From Deltaproteobacteria bacterium (GTDB lineage Bacteria > Desulfobacterota > DSM-4660 > Desulfatiglandales > HGW-15), in assembly GCA_016929815.1 (NCBI GenBank), contig JAFGIC010000005.1:1-15595 (forward strand): a stretch of DNA of 15,595 nt. Direction: 5' to 3'. Each line of letters begins with the position of its first letter. Within the stretch, counting starts at the first letter, position 1. Made by a program: the position numbers and the translations under genes. Under the pieces are notes generated by a model that saw nothing but the letters and a program-made list of their open reading frames with translations, made no database searches and was not told the origin of the DNA. Shown piece by piece: positions 1-7,268 of the stretch.

Positions 1-1122
1 GAGCCTCCTGGGATGAAGGCGCGGCCTCAGTTCGCCGTCATAATCCCTATGGCCGACGCAATAGCCGTACATGCCCATTATCAGCTTCGAACCCTTCCCT
101 GTCCCCAGCGGGTCCCTGTATATGCCTACGATACCGGTAATAGCGCCGCCATATGCCTCCATGTTGGACGGGCTGTTATGGGTTTCTCCCGTAATGGTAT
201 AATTGTAATTTTCGTCGAACCTTGCGACGCCGGCATTGTCCCACAGGACCGAAATTACCCAGTTCTTTTTCTCCTTAACCTCCAGCGTGGGCGCCTCGAT
301 GCATGTCTTGAAAAGATTATTGACTGTCTCCTTTTGCCCTGTTGACAGGTCATGGTAATGGAAAAGCCCCCTGAATGTATTATGGTTGCAGTGGTCGCTC
401 CTGGACTGGGCAATGTATTCCAGTTCAACATCCGTGGGCAGATCCAGACCATATTTTCTTCTCTCGCTTACGACATCATCTCGAAGATAATATGCCCTGA
501 TCGTGGGTATGTCGGAGTCCTGAAGTGCAAGGTTCCTTTTTATGGAGATTTCCTTCAATTCCCGGTCGCTGCCGATTGCTATGGCGCTCACCTGAGGCAC
601 ATGATTAAGCATCACCTTCGGGATAATAATGCCTATGCCCTGATCAGGGTCCCATTTCTTCCTGGGATAAAGCCTGTACTGCTGGATAATGTCATTTGAC
701 AGGATCTCATCAGCAATAACCCCCACCTGTTTCTTATTCAATCTCCCGCGGATCTCGTATAGTTTTGATGTATAGACCGCCTCTTCACCCTGGAATTTAG
801 TATGAAGAAGGTCCTCTATGGCCTCCATGGCAGTGCTTCCTGCCGTATCTCTTACGCCGGGCCTGAAACCCACCCAGATCAGCCAGTCAAATTCCCCGGC
901 CATGGGCGAATATGAGGATTCTTCGGTCACAGGGTTCGTGAAAATGTCCTGTCTTATCTTTTCCAGCTGATCGCTATTCAGCGAGGAGTCTATAGTCAGG
1001 ACCCTGATGACGCGCAGGTCTTTTATTTTAATGCCGAAATAGTCCTCTGCCTTCCTTTTTACGGTCCTTCCTTCCGGGTCTGATAATTCATTTTTAAGCC
1101 TTATTTCCAGGCGAGAGATCAT
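1..1122 (-). CDS. purL: Phosphoribosylformylglycinamidine synthase, PurS-fused PurL, 5' part only
   Basis: Fourth step of de novo purine synthesis: ATP- and glutamine-dependent conversion of FGAR to FGAM in the cytoplasm. The frame is open from an ATG at 1122 to the window edge (374 residues, no stop), so this is roughly the first third of a protein that in this family is about 1000 residues. Residues 1-75 resemble PurS, with a DPEGRTV segment near 15-21 and TNPVTEE near 62-68, so PurS appears fused to the N-terminus. The PurL signatures follow: SRSDHCNHNTFRG at 240-252, containing the active-site histidine region, and GETHNSPSNMEAYGGA at 312-327, the ATP/FGAR-binding loop. The visible part ends in DGELRPRLHPRRL, a stretch conserved in this family. 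The start is supported by AAGGAG at 1134-1129, six bases upstream. Reading is away from the ClpX-like gene. The family call is firm; the glutaminase part, if fused, lies outside the window. Confidence 0.93.
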   Translation of the reverse strand, partial: MISRLEIRLKNELSDPEGRTVKRKAEDYFGIKIKDLRVIRVLTIDSSLNSDQLEKIRQDIFTNPVTEESSYSPMAGEFDWLIWVGFRPGVRDTAGSTAMEAIEDLLHTKFQGEEAVYTSKLYEIRGRLNKKQVGVIADEILSNDIIQQYRLYPRKKWDPDQGIGIIIPKVMLNHVPQVSAIAIGSDRELKEISIKRNLALQDSDIPTIRAYYLRDDVVSERRKYGLDLPTDVELEYIAQSRSDHCNHNTFRGLFHYHDLSTGQKETVNNLFKTCIEAPTLEVKEKKNWVISVLWDNAGVARFDENYNYTITGETHNSPSNMEAYGGAITGIVGIYRDPLGTGKGSKLIMGMYGYCVGHRDYDGELRPRLHPRRL

Positions 1123-1172
1123 CTGGCGCTCCTTGTAAATATATTTATAAAATTGGCCCGCAAACACGATTA

Positions 1173-1201
1173 TCTATAAAGACAATTTAACTCTAATTGA
1201 A
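1173..1201 (-). promoter_or_regulatory. Weak candidate sigma70 promoter for purL
   Basis: On the minus strand TTCAAT (1201-1196) and TATAGA (1178-1173) are separated by 17 bases, which would give a start near 1166 and a leader of about 45 bases before the purL ATG. Both hexamers are imperfect and the region is AT-rich, so chance matches are likely. No PurR-like operator was recognised. Confidence 0.3.
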
Positions 1202-1244
1202 TTAAAACCATGAGTCAATAGAGTAACCGAAATGTTACGAGGGG

Positions 1245-1273
1245 TTGAAATCTTTTATTTTAATGGATATATT
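1245..1273 (+). promoter_or_regulatory. Candidate sigma70 promoter for the ClpX-like/ahbC unit
   Basis: TTGAAA (1245-1250) and TATATT (1268-1273) are exactly 17 bases apart, the optimal spacing, and each differs from the consensus at one position. The predicted start is near 1280, leaving an untranslated leader of about 100 bases before the ATG at 1381. No clear operator palindrome was seen between the two divergent genes. Confidence 0.55.
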
Positions 1274-1380
1274 GTTTCATAAACCGGTTAGGAATGGAAA
1301 ATAAACGGGGAAGAATTTACAGAAATGATGAAGATTAACAGCAAGTTCCATGGAATTTGAGGTTTAACAAAGAGGCAAAA

Positions 1381-3171
1381 ATGGAAGATAAAGAGATAAA
1401 AAACGACAGAGAAGGCGAGAGACTACCGAACCAGCAGGAGCTCGAAAGAGAATTAAGCGAATATTTGTCGAAAAAATACGGCAACCGTATAAAGATAATA
1501 TCCCCCTTTCTTTTTCCCAAGAGCCAGGAAGATGAAACAGAAGAGGGTTTTACGGGAGAAGGCAAGGAATCGCACACATCCTTTGACATGCTTCCTGAAG
1601 AGCTTGAGGCATTTCTTGACACATTTGTGGTCAAACAAAAACACGCGAAAGCGGTCCTTGCCACAAAGATCTGCACACATTTTAACAGGGCAAATTATCT
1701 GAAAAAATTCTCCGGCAAGAAAAAAAGCACGGGAGTAGGAATGATTAAGAATAATGTCCTTATGATCGGACCCACCGGTGTGGGCAAGACATACATGATA
1801 AAACTCATAGCCCAGAAACTCGGCGTGCCTTTGGTCAAGGGCGATGCCACTAAATTCAGCGAGACCGGATACGTGGGAGGCGATGTGGAGGATCTTATAC
1901 GCGATCTTGTCTATGAGGCCAATGATGATATTGAGTTTGCTGAAAATGGGATCATCTATATCGATGAGATCGACAAGATAGCCTCTGCGAAGAATATTAT
2001 CGGGCATGATGTATCGCGCACGGGCGTCCAGCGCGCCCTACTTAAACCCATGGAGGAGACCGACGTGGATCTCAAGGTCCCCCATGACGCAGTATCCCAG
2101 ATTCAGGCAATAGAACATTTCAGGCGCACCGGCAAAAAGGAAAAGAGGGTTGTAAACACCAAGAATATACTTTTTATCATGAGCGGGGCCTTCGGCGATC
2201 TGGCAGACATAATCAAAAAGAGGCTTCAGAAACAGGGTATAGGTTTTGAAGCAGACGTCAGATCACAGGAGGTGCCCTGGGAGATACTTAAGCAGGTCAC
2301 GGCCCGCGATCTTGTTGAATTCGGTTTTGAAACGGAATTTGTGGGAAGGCTCCCCGTTATCGTCGTGCTTGATGAACTGACAAAGGACGACTTTGTTGAG
2401 ATATTGAAGAACCCGAACAACCCCATAATTGTAAGCAAGAGGCAGGATTTCAGGGCCTACGGTATAGACGTCAAGTTTCAGGATGATGCATTGATAAAGA
2501 TCGCCGAGATGGCCGCCGAGGAAAAAACAGGCGCCAGGGGCCTTGTCAGCGCCATTGAAAAGGTGCTCATACCCTTTGAAAAGCACCTTCCCTCTACAAA
2601 TATTAAAAGGCTTCTTGTAACCCCTGACCTGGTTGACGATCCCGAAGATACCCTTAAATCCATAATTGAAAACCCCGATTCTCCGGAACTCCTGGCAGCA
2701 TTTGAAGATATGCGAAAAAAGGAACTTGAGGATATAATAGGATTTATAACATCAAGAGAGGATGATTTTCGTCATATGTCAGGTCTTGACATGTACAGGG
2801 AAAGAAGAGAGATTATCGCGGAACTCTATTATAAGACCACCTCAGATATAAACACGGCCTTTGAAGATTTTATCCGTATGCATAAGGAGGTCAAACAGGA
2901 AGAGGAGCTGCTGTCCGATAAACTTGACGTAAAGATCATCTTTGACGAGAGTGCCATTGACAGCATTATAAGACAGGCGATTGAGGCCGGCAGGGACCCC
3001 GGTCCCTATACGTTCTATCTGGCAAAAAAGCTTGAGTACGGCCTGAAGCTTGTCAAGGACCGCTCCGGGATAGATGAGTTTGTCCTCAGCTCCGAGGCTA
3101 TAATCAATATGGAGGAATATATCAACGGTATGTTGAAAAAATACTACAGGGAGCATTTCAGAACAGAATGA
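1381..3171 (+). CDS. ClpX-like AAA+ ATPase with long C-terminal extension
   Basis: Predicted cytoplasmic ATP-driven unfoldase of the ClpX/HslU family, 596 residues against about 420 for ordinary ClpX. Seen in the protein: Walker A GPTGVGKT at 130-137, the ClpX pore-loop motif GYVG at 163-166, Walker B IIYIDEID at 191-198, sensor 1 in NILFIMSGAF from 262, an IGF tripeptide at 287-289 where ClpX contacts ClpP, the arginine finger in EFVGRLPV (R323), and sensor 2 TGARGL at 383-388. The ClpX N-terminal four-cysteine zinc-binding domain is absent; residues 1-70 are charged instead. After the normal ClpX end (about 410) there is a charged helical stretch and, at about 513-575, what looks like a second copy of the small AAA+ subdomain without the GAR motif. 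The ATG at 1381 is preferred over an in-frame TTG at 1357 because GAGG sits five bases before it. It overlaps ahbC by four bases. It is probably not the housekeeping ClpX; substrate unknown. Confidence 0.85.
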   Translation: MEDKEIKNDREGERLPNQQELERELSEYLSKKYGNRIKIISPFLFPKSQEDETEEGFTGEGKESHTSFDMLPEELEAFLDTFVVKQKHAKAVLATKICTHFNRANYLKKFSGKKKSTGVGMIKNNVLMIGPTGVGKTYMIKLIAQKLGVPLVKGDATKFSETGYVGGDVEDLIRDLVYEANDDIEFAENGIIYIDEIDKIASAKNIIGHDVSRTGVQRALLKPMEETDVDLKVPHDAVSQIQAIEHFRRTGKKEKRVVNTKNILFIMSGAFGDLADIIKKRLQKQGIGFEADVRSQEVPWEILKQVTARDLVEFGFETEFVGRLPVIVVLDELTKDDFVEILKNPNNPIIVSKRQDFRAYGIDVKFQDDALIKIAEMAAEEKTGARGLVSAIEKVLIPFEKHLPSTNIKRLLVTPDLVDDPEDTLKSIIENPDSPELLAAFEDMRKKELEDIIGFITSREDDFRHMSGLDMYRERREIIAELYYKTTSDINTAFEDFIRMHKEVKQEEELLSDKLDVKIIFDESAIDSIIRQAIEAGRDPGPYTFYLAKKLEYGLKLVKDRSGIDEFVLSSEAIINMEEYINGMLKKYYREHFRTE

Positions 3172-4349
3172 TAGGCATTTCAAAACTATATTGCGGAACA
3201 GTTGAGCCTTCCGACGCCCTGCGTTACAACAGGGATTCGGCCAGGCTCCCATCTCACCTTCTTCAATTCTCAAGCGATAAAAAGCCGGTGGTCGTGTGGA
3301 ATATCACTCAGGCATGCAACCTTAATTGCGTGCACTGTTATGCCCGCGCCGTGAAAAGGCCCAGTGAAAAAGAGCTGTCAAACAAAGAGTCAAAGGCGGT
3401 TATTGACGACCTTGCTGCATTCGGCTCTCCTGTAATACTATTTTCAGGGGGAGAGCCTCTAATGAGGCCCGATCTTACGGATCTTGCCGCCTACGCCGTG
3501 GACAAGGGAATGAGGGCAGTCATCTCCACTAACGGCACCCTTATCACGGGGAAAAAGGCAAGAGACCTCAAATCTATCGGTCTTTCCTATGTAGGAGTAA
3601 GCCTGGACGGCATGGAAGAAGTCAATGATCGTTTCAGGAATACAAAAGGGGCCTTCAGAGCCGCCCTTGCAGGTATAAGGAACTGCCAGGACGCCGGCAT
3701 AAAGGTCGGTCTCCGTTTTACCATGAACCGTATGAATTATGGTGAAATAAACCCCATCTTTGACCTCCTTGAGGAGATGGAGATACCAAGGGCCTGCTTC
3801 TATCACCTTGTCTATGCAGGCCGCGGTTCCCAGCTTATCGACCAGGACCTTTCCCACGAGGAATCCAGGACAGCCCTGGATCTTATTATAGACAGGACCA
3901 AAACGCTCCATGATAACGGAAAACCCAAGGAAATACTGACCGTTGACAATCATGCGGACGGACCCTATGTCTATTTGCGGATGCTGAAGGAAGAAAATCC
4001 AAGGGCCGGAGAGGTCCTGGAACTCCTCAGGATGAACGAGGGCAACAGCTCCGGCAGGGGAATCGGCTGCATAAGCTGGGACGGAGCCGTTCATGCCGAT
4101 CAGTTCTGGAGGCACTACACCTTCGGGAATGTCCTGGAACGCCCATTCAGCGAGATCTGGACAGACCTCTCAAACCCTCTGATGGCAAGCCTGAAGGACA
4201 AGAAGCAGCACGTTAAGGGACGCTGTGCCTCGTGCCGGTGGCTTGACGTATGCGGAGGAAATTTCCGTGTCAGGGCCGAGGCGGCAACCGGAGACCTGTG
4301 GGCGCCCGATCCCGCCTGCTATCTTACCGACGAAGAGATTGCAGGTTAA
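3168..4349 (+). CDS. ahbC: Radical SAM 12,18-didecarboxysiroheme deacetylase AhbC
   Basis: Radical SAM enzyme of the alternative heme pathway, in which siroheme is converted to heme; AhbC removes the acetate side chains of 12,18-didecarboxysiroheme to give iron-coproporphyrin III. The 393-residue protein opens with MIGISKLYCGTVEPSD, a segment I associate with AhbC rather than AhbD. The radical SAM cluster motif CNLNCVHC has C50, C54 and C57; SGGEP lies at 93-97. A SPASM-like C-terminal region carries C301, C353, C356, C362 and C384, including CASCRWLDVCGGN, expected to bind an auxiliary 4Fe-4S cluster. NirJ of heme d1 synthesis is the closest alternative. The start ATG overlaps the stop of the ClpX-like gene as ATGA, so the two are probably translationally coupled. 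None of the other ahb or hem genes is beside it in this window. The cobalamin operon converges on it from the other side. Confidence 0.85.
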   Translation: MIGISKLYCGTVEPSDALRYNRDSARLPSHLLQFSSDKKPVVVWNITQACNLNCVHCYARAVKRPSEKELSNKESKAVIDDLAAFGSPVILFSGGEPLMRPDLTDLAAYAVDKGMRAVISTNGTLITGKKARDLKSIGLSYVGVSLDGMEEVNDRFRNTKGAFRAALAGIRNCQDAGIKVGLRFTMNRMNYGEINPIFDLLEEMEIPRACFYHLVYAGRGSQLIDQDLSHEESRTALDLIIDRTKTLHDNGKPKEILTVDNHADGPYVYLRMLKEENPRAGEVLELLRMNEGNSSGRGIGCISWDGAVHADQFWRHYTFGNVLERPFSEIWTDLSNPLMASLKDKKQHVKGRCASCRWLDVCGGNFRVRAEAATGDLWAPDPACYLTDEEIAG

Positions 4350-4475
4350 TTCGGTAGCGTAATGTCCCTTTAGGATTTTGCATAGGACCATTGTTTAATG
4401 GATTATCAAAAAAGGCAATAAATCGTCGACATAATAACAACTTGTCAGGGTCTTTATTCCCTCACAAAAATTTCC

Positions 4476-4494
4476 GGCGCAGCAAGTCTGCGCC
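4476..4494. terminator. Bidirectional intrinsic terminator between ahbC and cobC
   Basis: A perfect inverted repeat GGCGCAG-CAAGT-CTGCGCC forms a 7-bp GC-rich stem with a 5-base loop. It begins seven bases past the cobC stop. Read on the minus strand it is followed by GGAAATTTTTG, and read on the plus strand by ATATTTTC, so it can end transcription of the convergent cobalamin operon and, less strongly, of ahbC. Confidence 0.75.
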
Positions 4495-4500
4495 ATATTT

Positions 4501-5103
4501 TCATCCGTTGATCAGCCTGACAAGGGTGTGATCAGGAAAGTAATCAATGATATTCAGGCATCCGTAATCCTGTTGTATGTTAAATACCTTCGAGAGATCA
4601 ATGCCGAGCACATGGCAGAGGATTATGCGGTTTACTACACCATGGCCGACCAGGAGTATATTCTTTCCCTTTTCATCTCTCAGCATATTCATGAACCGGG
4701 GGATAACCCTTTCAGAAAGATCCCTGATGCTCTCGCCGTTTCCTGGAGGCCTAAAGTCGGCAATGTTGTTTTTTCGCTTATCAAGCTCTCCGGGAAAATC
4801 CCTGATGATCTCTTCCATTGTGAGACCTTCCCAAAGACCGAAAAAAAGTTCACGGAATTCAGACACTGATTTGTACGGAACAGCATGATGTCTGCCGATT
4901 ATTCCGGCGCCCTTTTTTGTCCTTTGTAGATCACTTGAATATATAACATTTATTTCACTATCGATGAGGCGCACCGCGAGTTGTTCCATTTGCAGCCGGC
5001 CTGCCTCGGTTATATCCACATCGGTATGGCCGTTTGCCGGATATTTTTCATGTCCGATGATCTGACCGTGTCTTACAATGTATAATCTGTTAGCTTTTTC
5101 CAT
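4501..5103 (-). CDS. cobC: Alpha-ribazole phosphatase (histidine phosphatase family)
   Basis: Removes the phosphate from alpha-ribazole 5'-phosphate (or from adenosylcobalamin 5'-phosphate) in assembly of the nucleotide loop. The 200-residue protein has the histidine phosphatase signature RHG at 11-13 with phosphoacceptor H12, R61 in the DLQRT segment, FRE at 83-85 followed by a GLWEGLT stretch usual in this family, and the second catalytic histidine H154 in LVGHGVVNR. The sequence alone cannot separate CobC from phosphoglycerate-mutase-like phosphatases; position as last gene of a cobalamin operon decides it. The ATG at 5103 has no recognisable Shine-Dalgarno sequence (the upstream bases are TTATTATTTCTCTTA) but shares one base with the stop codon of a small ORF, so it is probably translated by coupling. 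Confidence 0.9.
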   Translation of the reverse strand: MEKANRLYIVRHGQIIGHEKYPANGHTDVDITEAGRLQMEQLAVRLIDSEINVIYSSDLQRTKKGAGIIGRHHAVPYKSVSEFRELFFGLWEGLTMEEIIRDFPGELDKRKNNIADFRPPGNGESIRDLSERVIPRFMNMLRDEKGKNILLVGHGVVNRIILCHVLGIDLSKVFNIQQDYGCLNIIDYFPDHTLVRLING

Positions 5104-5177
5104 TAAGAGAAATAATAAAAATTTATCTTTTCACTGTCAATGAAATGGTTTTCATGCATGCAGAATGATCTTTTCAT
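5103..5177 (-). CDS. Small ORF of 24 codons bridging cbiB and cobC
   Basis: This fills almost the whole 80-base gap between cbiB and cobC. The ATG at 5177 is preceded by AGGA (5185-5182), four bases away and overlapping the cbiB stop codon TAG. The frame begins MKRSFCMH and ends in FYYFSL; its TAA overlaps the cobC ATG as TAATG, the same junction seen between btuD and cobQ. The peptide resembles nothing I know and may have no function of its own; its role may be to bring ribosomes to cobC. It could also be a chance frame. Confidence 0.45.
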   Translation of the reverse strand: MKRSFCMHENHFIDSEKINFYYFS

Positions 5178-5183
5178 AATTTC

Positions 5184-6167
5184 CTACCTTGCAAGTGACA
5201 GCAGACACAAAATAATCATAGTGACCCACGATGAGGTTCTTATCAATCTTACGGTCATGGGGATATGCTTTATGCCGGGATCGCCGTACTCACCTCCGAG
5301 CCAGGGTTTGTCTTTGACCCCATCATGGTATATCGTAGGGCCGCCGAGCCGGACATTCAATGCCCCTGCTACAAAGCTCTCAGAATGGGCGGAATTGGGC
5401 GAATCGTGTTTCAGTCTGTCCCTCAGCGCAGTACGCATGCCGTCAACGGATCTTTGACGGTTCAGCCATGCTCCGATAAAGAGTATAATCAAAGAGACGC
5501 GCGCCGGGATAAAATTCATGACATCATCCAGCCTTGCCCCTGCCCAGCCTATGCCTATGAATTCCTCATTCTTGTATCCTATCATGGAATCAAGAGTGCT
5601 CGCGGTCTTGAAGATGAGCATGAAGGATATGCCCGTTGGCACCGGATGAACGCCCGCAAGCATCCCTGTCATTGAACCTGCCGCATACCAGAATACGGGC
5701 GACAGGAAGCCGTCAACAAAATTCTCAGCCATGGTTTCAATGGCCGCCCTTGTAACACCGGCAATATCAAGGGAGTTCACGTCACGGCCCACAACCATCC
5801 CGACGGCCTTTCTTGCGGCAGGAAGGTCTCCCGATTCCAGCGCCTTTGCTACCGGCGCTATGTGATCAAAAAGGTCCCTGAGCGCAATACATGAATAGCA
5901 GATAAAAAGATCGAAGAAGTATGCGGCAATGCAGTGTATCTTAACGAGAGCAAAACGGATGCTGAGGTAAACGCCGACAGATGAAACGGCCGTCAACAGG
6001 GTCAGGAGCACGCCGCCGGCCCTGCCCTTCAGCCTGAGCCCTTTAAGCAGCCTGAGACACAGTTCGATCCCTTTTCCCATTAACCTTACGGGGTGAAGCC
6101 TGTATTGGGGATCGCCTATAATGCCGTCGATAATAAAGGCTATAATTATGACTGAGGATGTCTCCAT
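5184..6167 (-). CDS. cbiB: Adenosylcobinamide-phosphate synthase CbiB
   Basis: Integral membrane enzyme that attaches the aminopropanol phosphate arm to adenosylcobyric acid, giving adenosylcobinamide phosphate. Its 327 residues are normal length. Family signatures: GDPQYRLHPVRLMG at 18-31, GRDVNSLD at 127-134, ETMAENFVDGFLSP at 144-157, DSMIGYKNE at 193-201, ARLDDVMNFIPAR at 211-223 and HDSPNSAHSES at 254-264. Several hydrophobic segments (about 4-16, 52-75, 80-95, 223-236 and the C-terminus) agree with a polytopic inner-membrane protein. It starts six bases after the cobD stop, with no strong ribosome binding site, and follows cobD, which supplies its substrate. CobD is the name of this enzyme in the Pseudomonas nomenclature. 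Confidence 0.95.
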   Translation of the reverse strand: METSSVIIIAFIIDGIIGDPQYRLHPVRLMGKGIELCLRLLKGLRLKGRAGGVLLTLLTAVSSVGVYLSIRFALVKIHCIAAYFFDLFICYSCIALRDLFDHIAPVAKALESGDLPAARKAVGMVVGRDVNSLDIAGVTRAAIETMAENFVDGFLSPVFWYAAGSMTGMLAGVHPVPTGISFMLIFKTASTLDSMIGYKNEEFIGIGWAGARLDDVMNFIPARVSLIILFIGAWLNRQRSVDGMRTALRDRLKHDSPNSAHSESFVAGALNVRLGGPTIYHDGVKDKPWLGGEYGDPGIKHIPMTVRLIRTSSWVTMIILCLLSLAR

Positions 6168-6173
6168 GCCGTT

Positions 6174-7268
6174 TTATGACTCTATCACGGATATCAACAA
6201 TTCATTCTCCTCCCGCGTCCTTAAACCGATCCTGAAATAATTGTCCTTAAGGCCCGTAAAATTTCGGCAGTCACGGACATAAAGCCTGTTTTTCAAGAGA
6301 CGGCTTAAGAGGTCATCCAGGTTCCCTGTCCTTGTCCATTTGCAAAGTATAAAATTCGTTTTTGATGTAAAGGCCCTTATGCACCTTGCCTTATTCAGGC
6401 GTCCAATAATCCTTTCACGTTCAAAAGAAATATAGGCGCGCGTCTCCGACTCATAATCCGCGCATTCCATCAGCATGGGGGCAGCCCTCTCCGCGATACC
6501 GTTTATTGTCCATGGCTCCTTCATGGACCTGATCTTTAATATAATGTCCGTGCCGGCGATGACACCGCCCATCCTGAGACCCGCAAGGCCGTAGAACTTT
6601 GTCAGGGAATGGATGACGATTAGATTATCCGGTTTTTCCCCGAACATGAAGGTCTCTTCTTCCCAATTGTCGATGAACTGTATGAATGCCTCATCCAGGA
6701 TAAACCATTTGTCGGGGAACATACCGCAAAGATCGGTAAGAATCTCCCTCGCGATCATAGCGCCGGTGGGATTGTTTGGCCTCCCTATCCATATTGCATC
6801 CACGTCCTTGCAGGCTTCTGTCAATGCTGCGGGATCGATGTCAGTAAATTCATTGTCCTCCGACAAATGAAACAACGCAACATCCGCTCCGGCAAGCACG
6901 GCTGCCCTGTAATAATCATGGAAGGAAGGTGAGATAATAAGGACACGCCCAGGTCTCATGACGCGGTAAATGAGATATATAAGCTCAGTTGAACCGTTGC
7001 CCGGGAGGATATTTTTTTGATGGATGCCGAACCTTTCTCTGTAAAAGCGCGCAATGCCGTTTCCTTCAACTGAAGGATAATCTCTGACAGCATCAAGCAA
7101 TTCAGGCCAATGGTCTCTGATAACGGGCGGTATGCCCAGCGGATTAAGATTTGTGCTGAAATCGGTCACTTTCTTTAGCGTAAGACCTAACCTCGCCATA
7201 TCTTTCGAGGGATCGCCGCCGTGAAGATATCCGTCAGCCGGGGGACCGGCTTTGTCGTTAGCATTCAT
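6174..7268 (-). CDS. cobD: PLP-dependent L-threonine-O-3-phosphate decarboxylase CobD
   Basis: Makes (R)-1-amino-2-propanol O-2-phosphate from L-threonine O-3-phosphate for the next gene product, CbiB. It belongs to the fold-type I aminotransferases near histidinol-phosphate aminotransferase. With the start chosen it has 364 residues, the usual length. Visible: a glycine-rich HGGD near residues 16-19, DFSTNLNPLG near 36-45, GNGSTELIY near 90-98, RPNNPTG at 163-169, DEAFI near 192-196, and the PLP lysine K224 in SLTKFYGLAGLR. The reading frame extends to 7322, but the ATG at 7268 is preferred because it overlaps the cobS stop as ATGA and follows GGGGGTGG; the longer form would add 18 unconserved residues inside cobS. 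HisC is the alternative, excluded mainly by context. No PduX-like threonine kinase is in the window. Confidence 0.92.
   Translation of the reverse strand: MNANDKAGPPADGYLHGGDPSKDMARLGLTLKKVTDFSTNLNPLGIPPVIRDHWPELLDAVRDYPSVEGNGIARFYRERFGIHQKNILPGNGSTELIYLIYRVMRPGRVLIISPSFHDYYRAAVLAGADVALFHLSEDNEFTDIDPAALTEACKDVDAIWIGRPNNPTGAMIAREILTDLCGMFPDKWFILDEAFIQFIDNWEEETFMFGEKPDNLIVIHSLTKFYGLAGLRMGGVIAGTDIILKIRSMKEPWTINGIAERAAPMLMECADYESETRAYISFERERIIGRLNKARCIRAFTSKTNFILCKWTRTGNLDDLLSRLLKNRLYVRDCRNFTGLKDNYFRIGLRTREENELLISVIES

Noticed and set aside
13..699. Two plus-strand frames (13-345 and 352-699)
   Set aside because: Both are antisense to purL, whose minus-strand translation carries the PurL signature motifs.
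1357..1380. In-frame TTG that would extend the ClpX-like protein by eight residues
   Set aside because: The ATG at 1381 has GAGG five bases upstream; the TTG has no ribosome binding site.
1453..2007. 184-codon minus-strand frame opposite the ClpX-like gene
   Set aside because: The plus strand encodes the full AAA+ motif set here; the antisense frame has no recognisable features or ribosome binding site.
3459..4115. 218-codon minus-strand frame opposite ahbC
   Set aside because: Shadow of ahbC, whose iron-sulfur motifs are on the plus strand.
4350..4475. Short inverted repeat CCATT-GTTT-AATGG near 4388 as a dedicated ahbC terminator
   Set aside because: Only a 5-bp AT-rich stem and no T-run directly after it; the stronger hairpin at 4476-4494 serves better.
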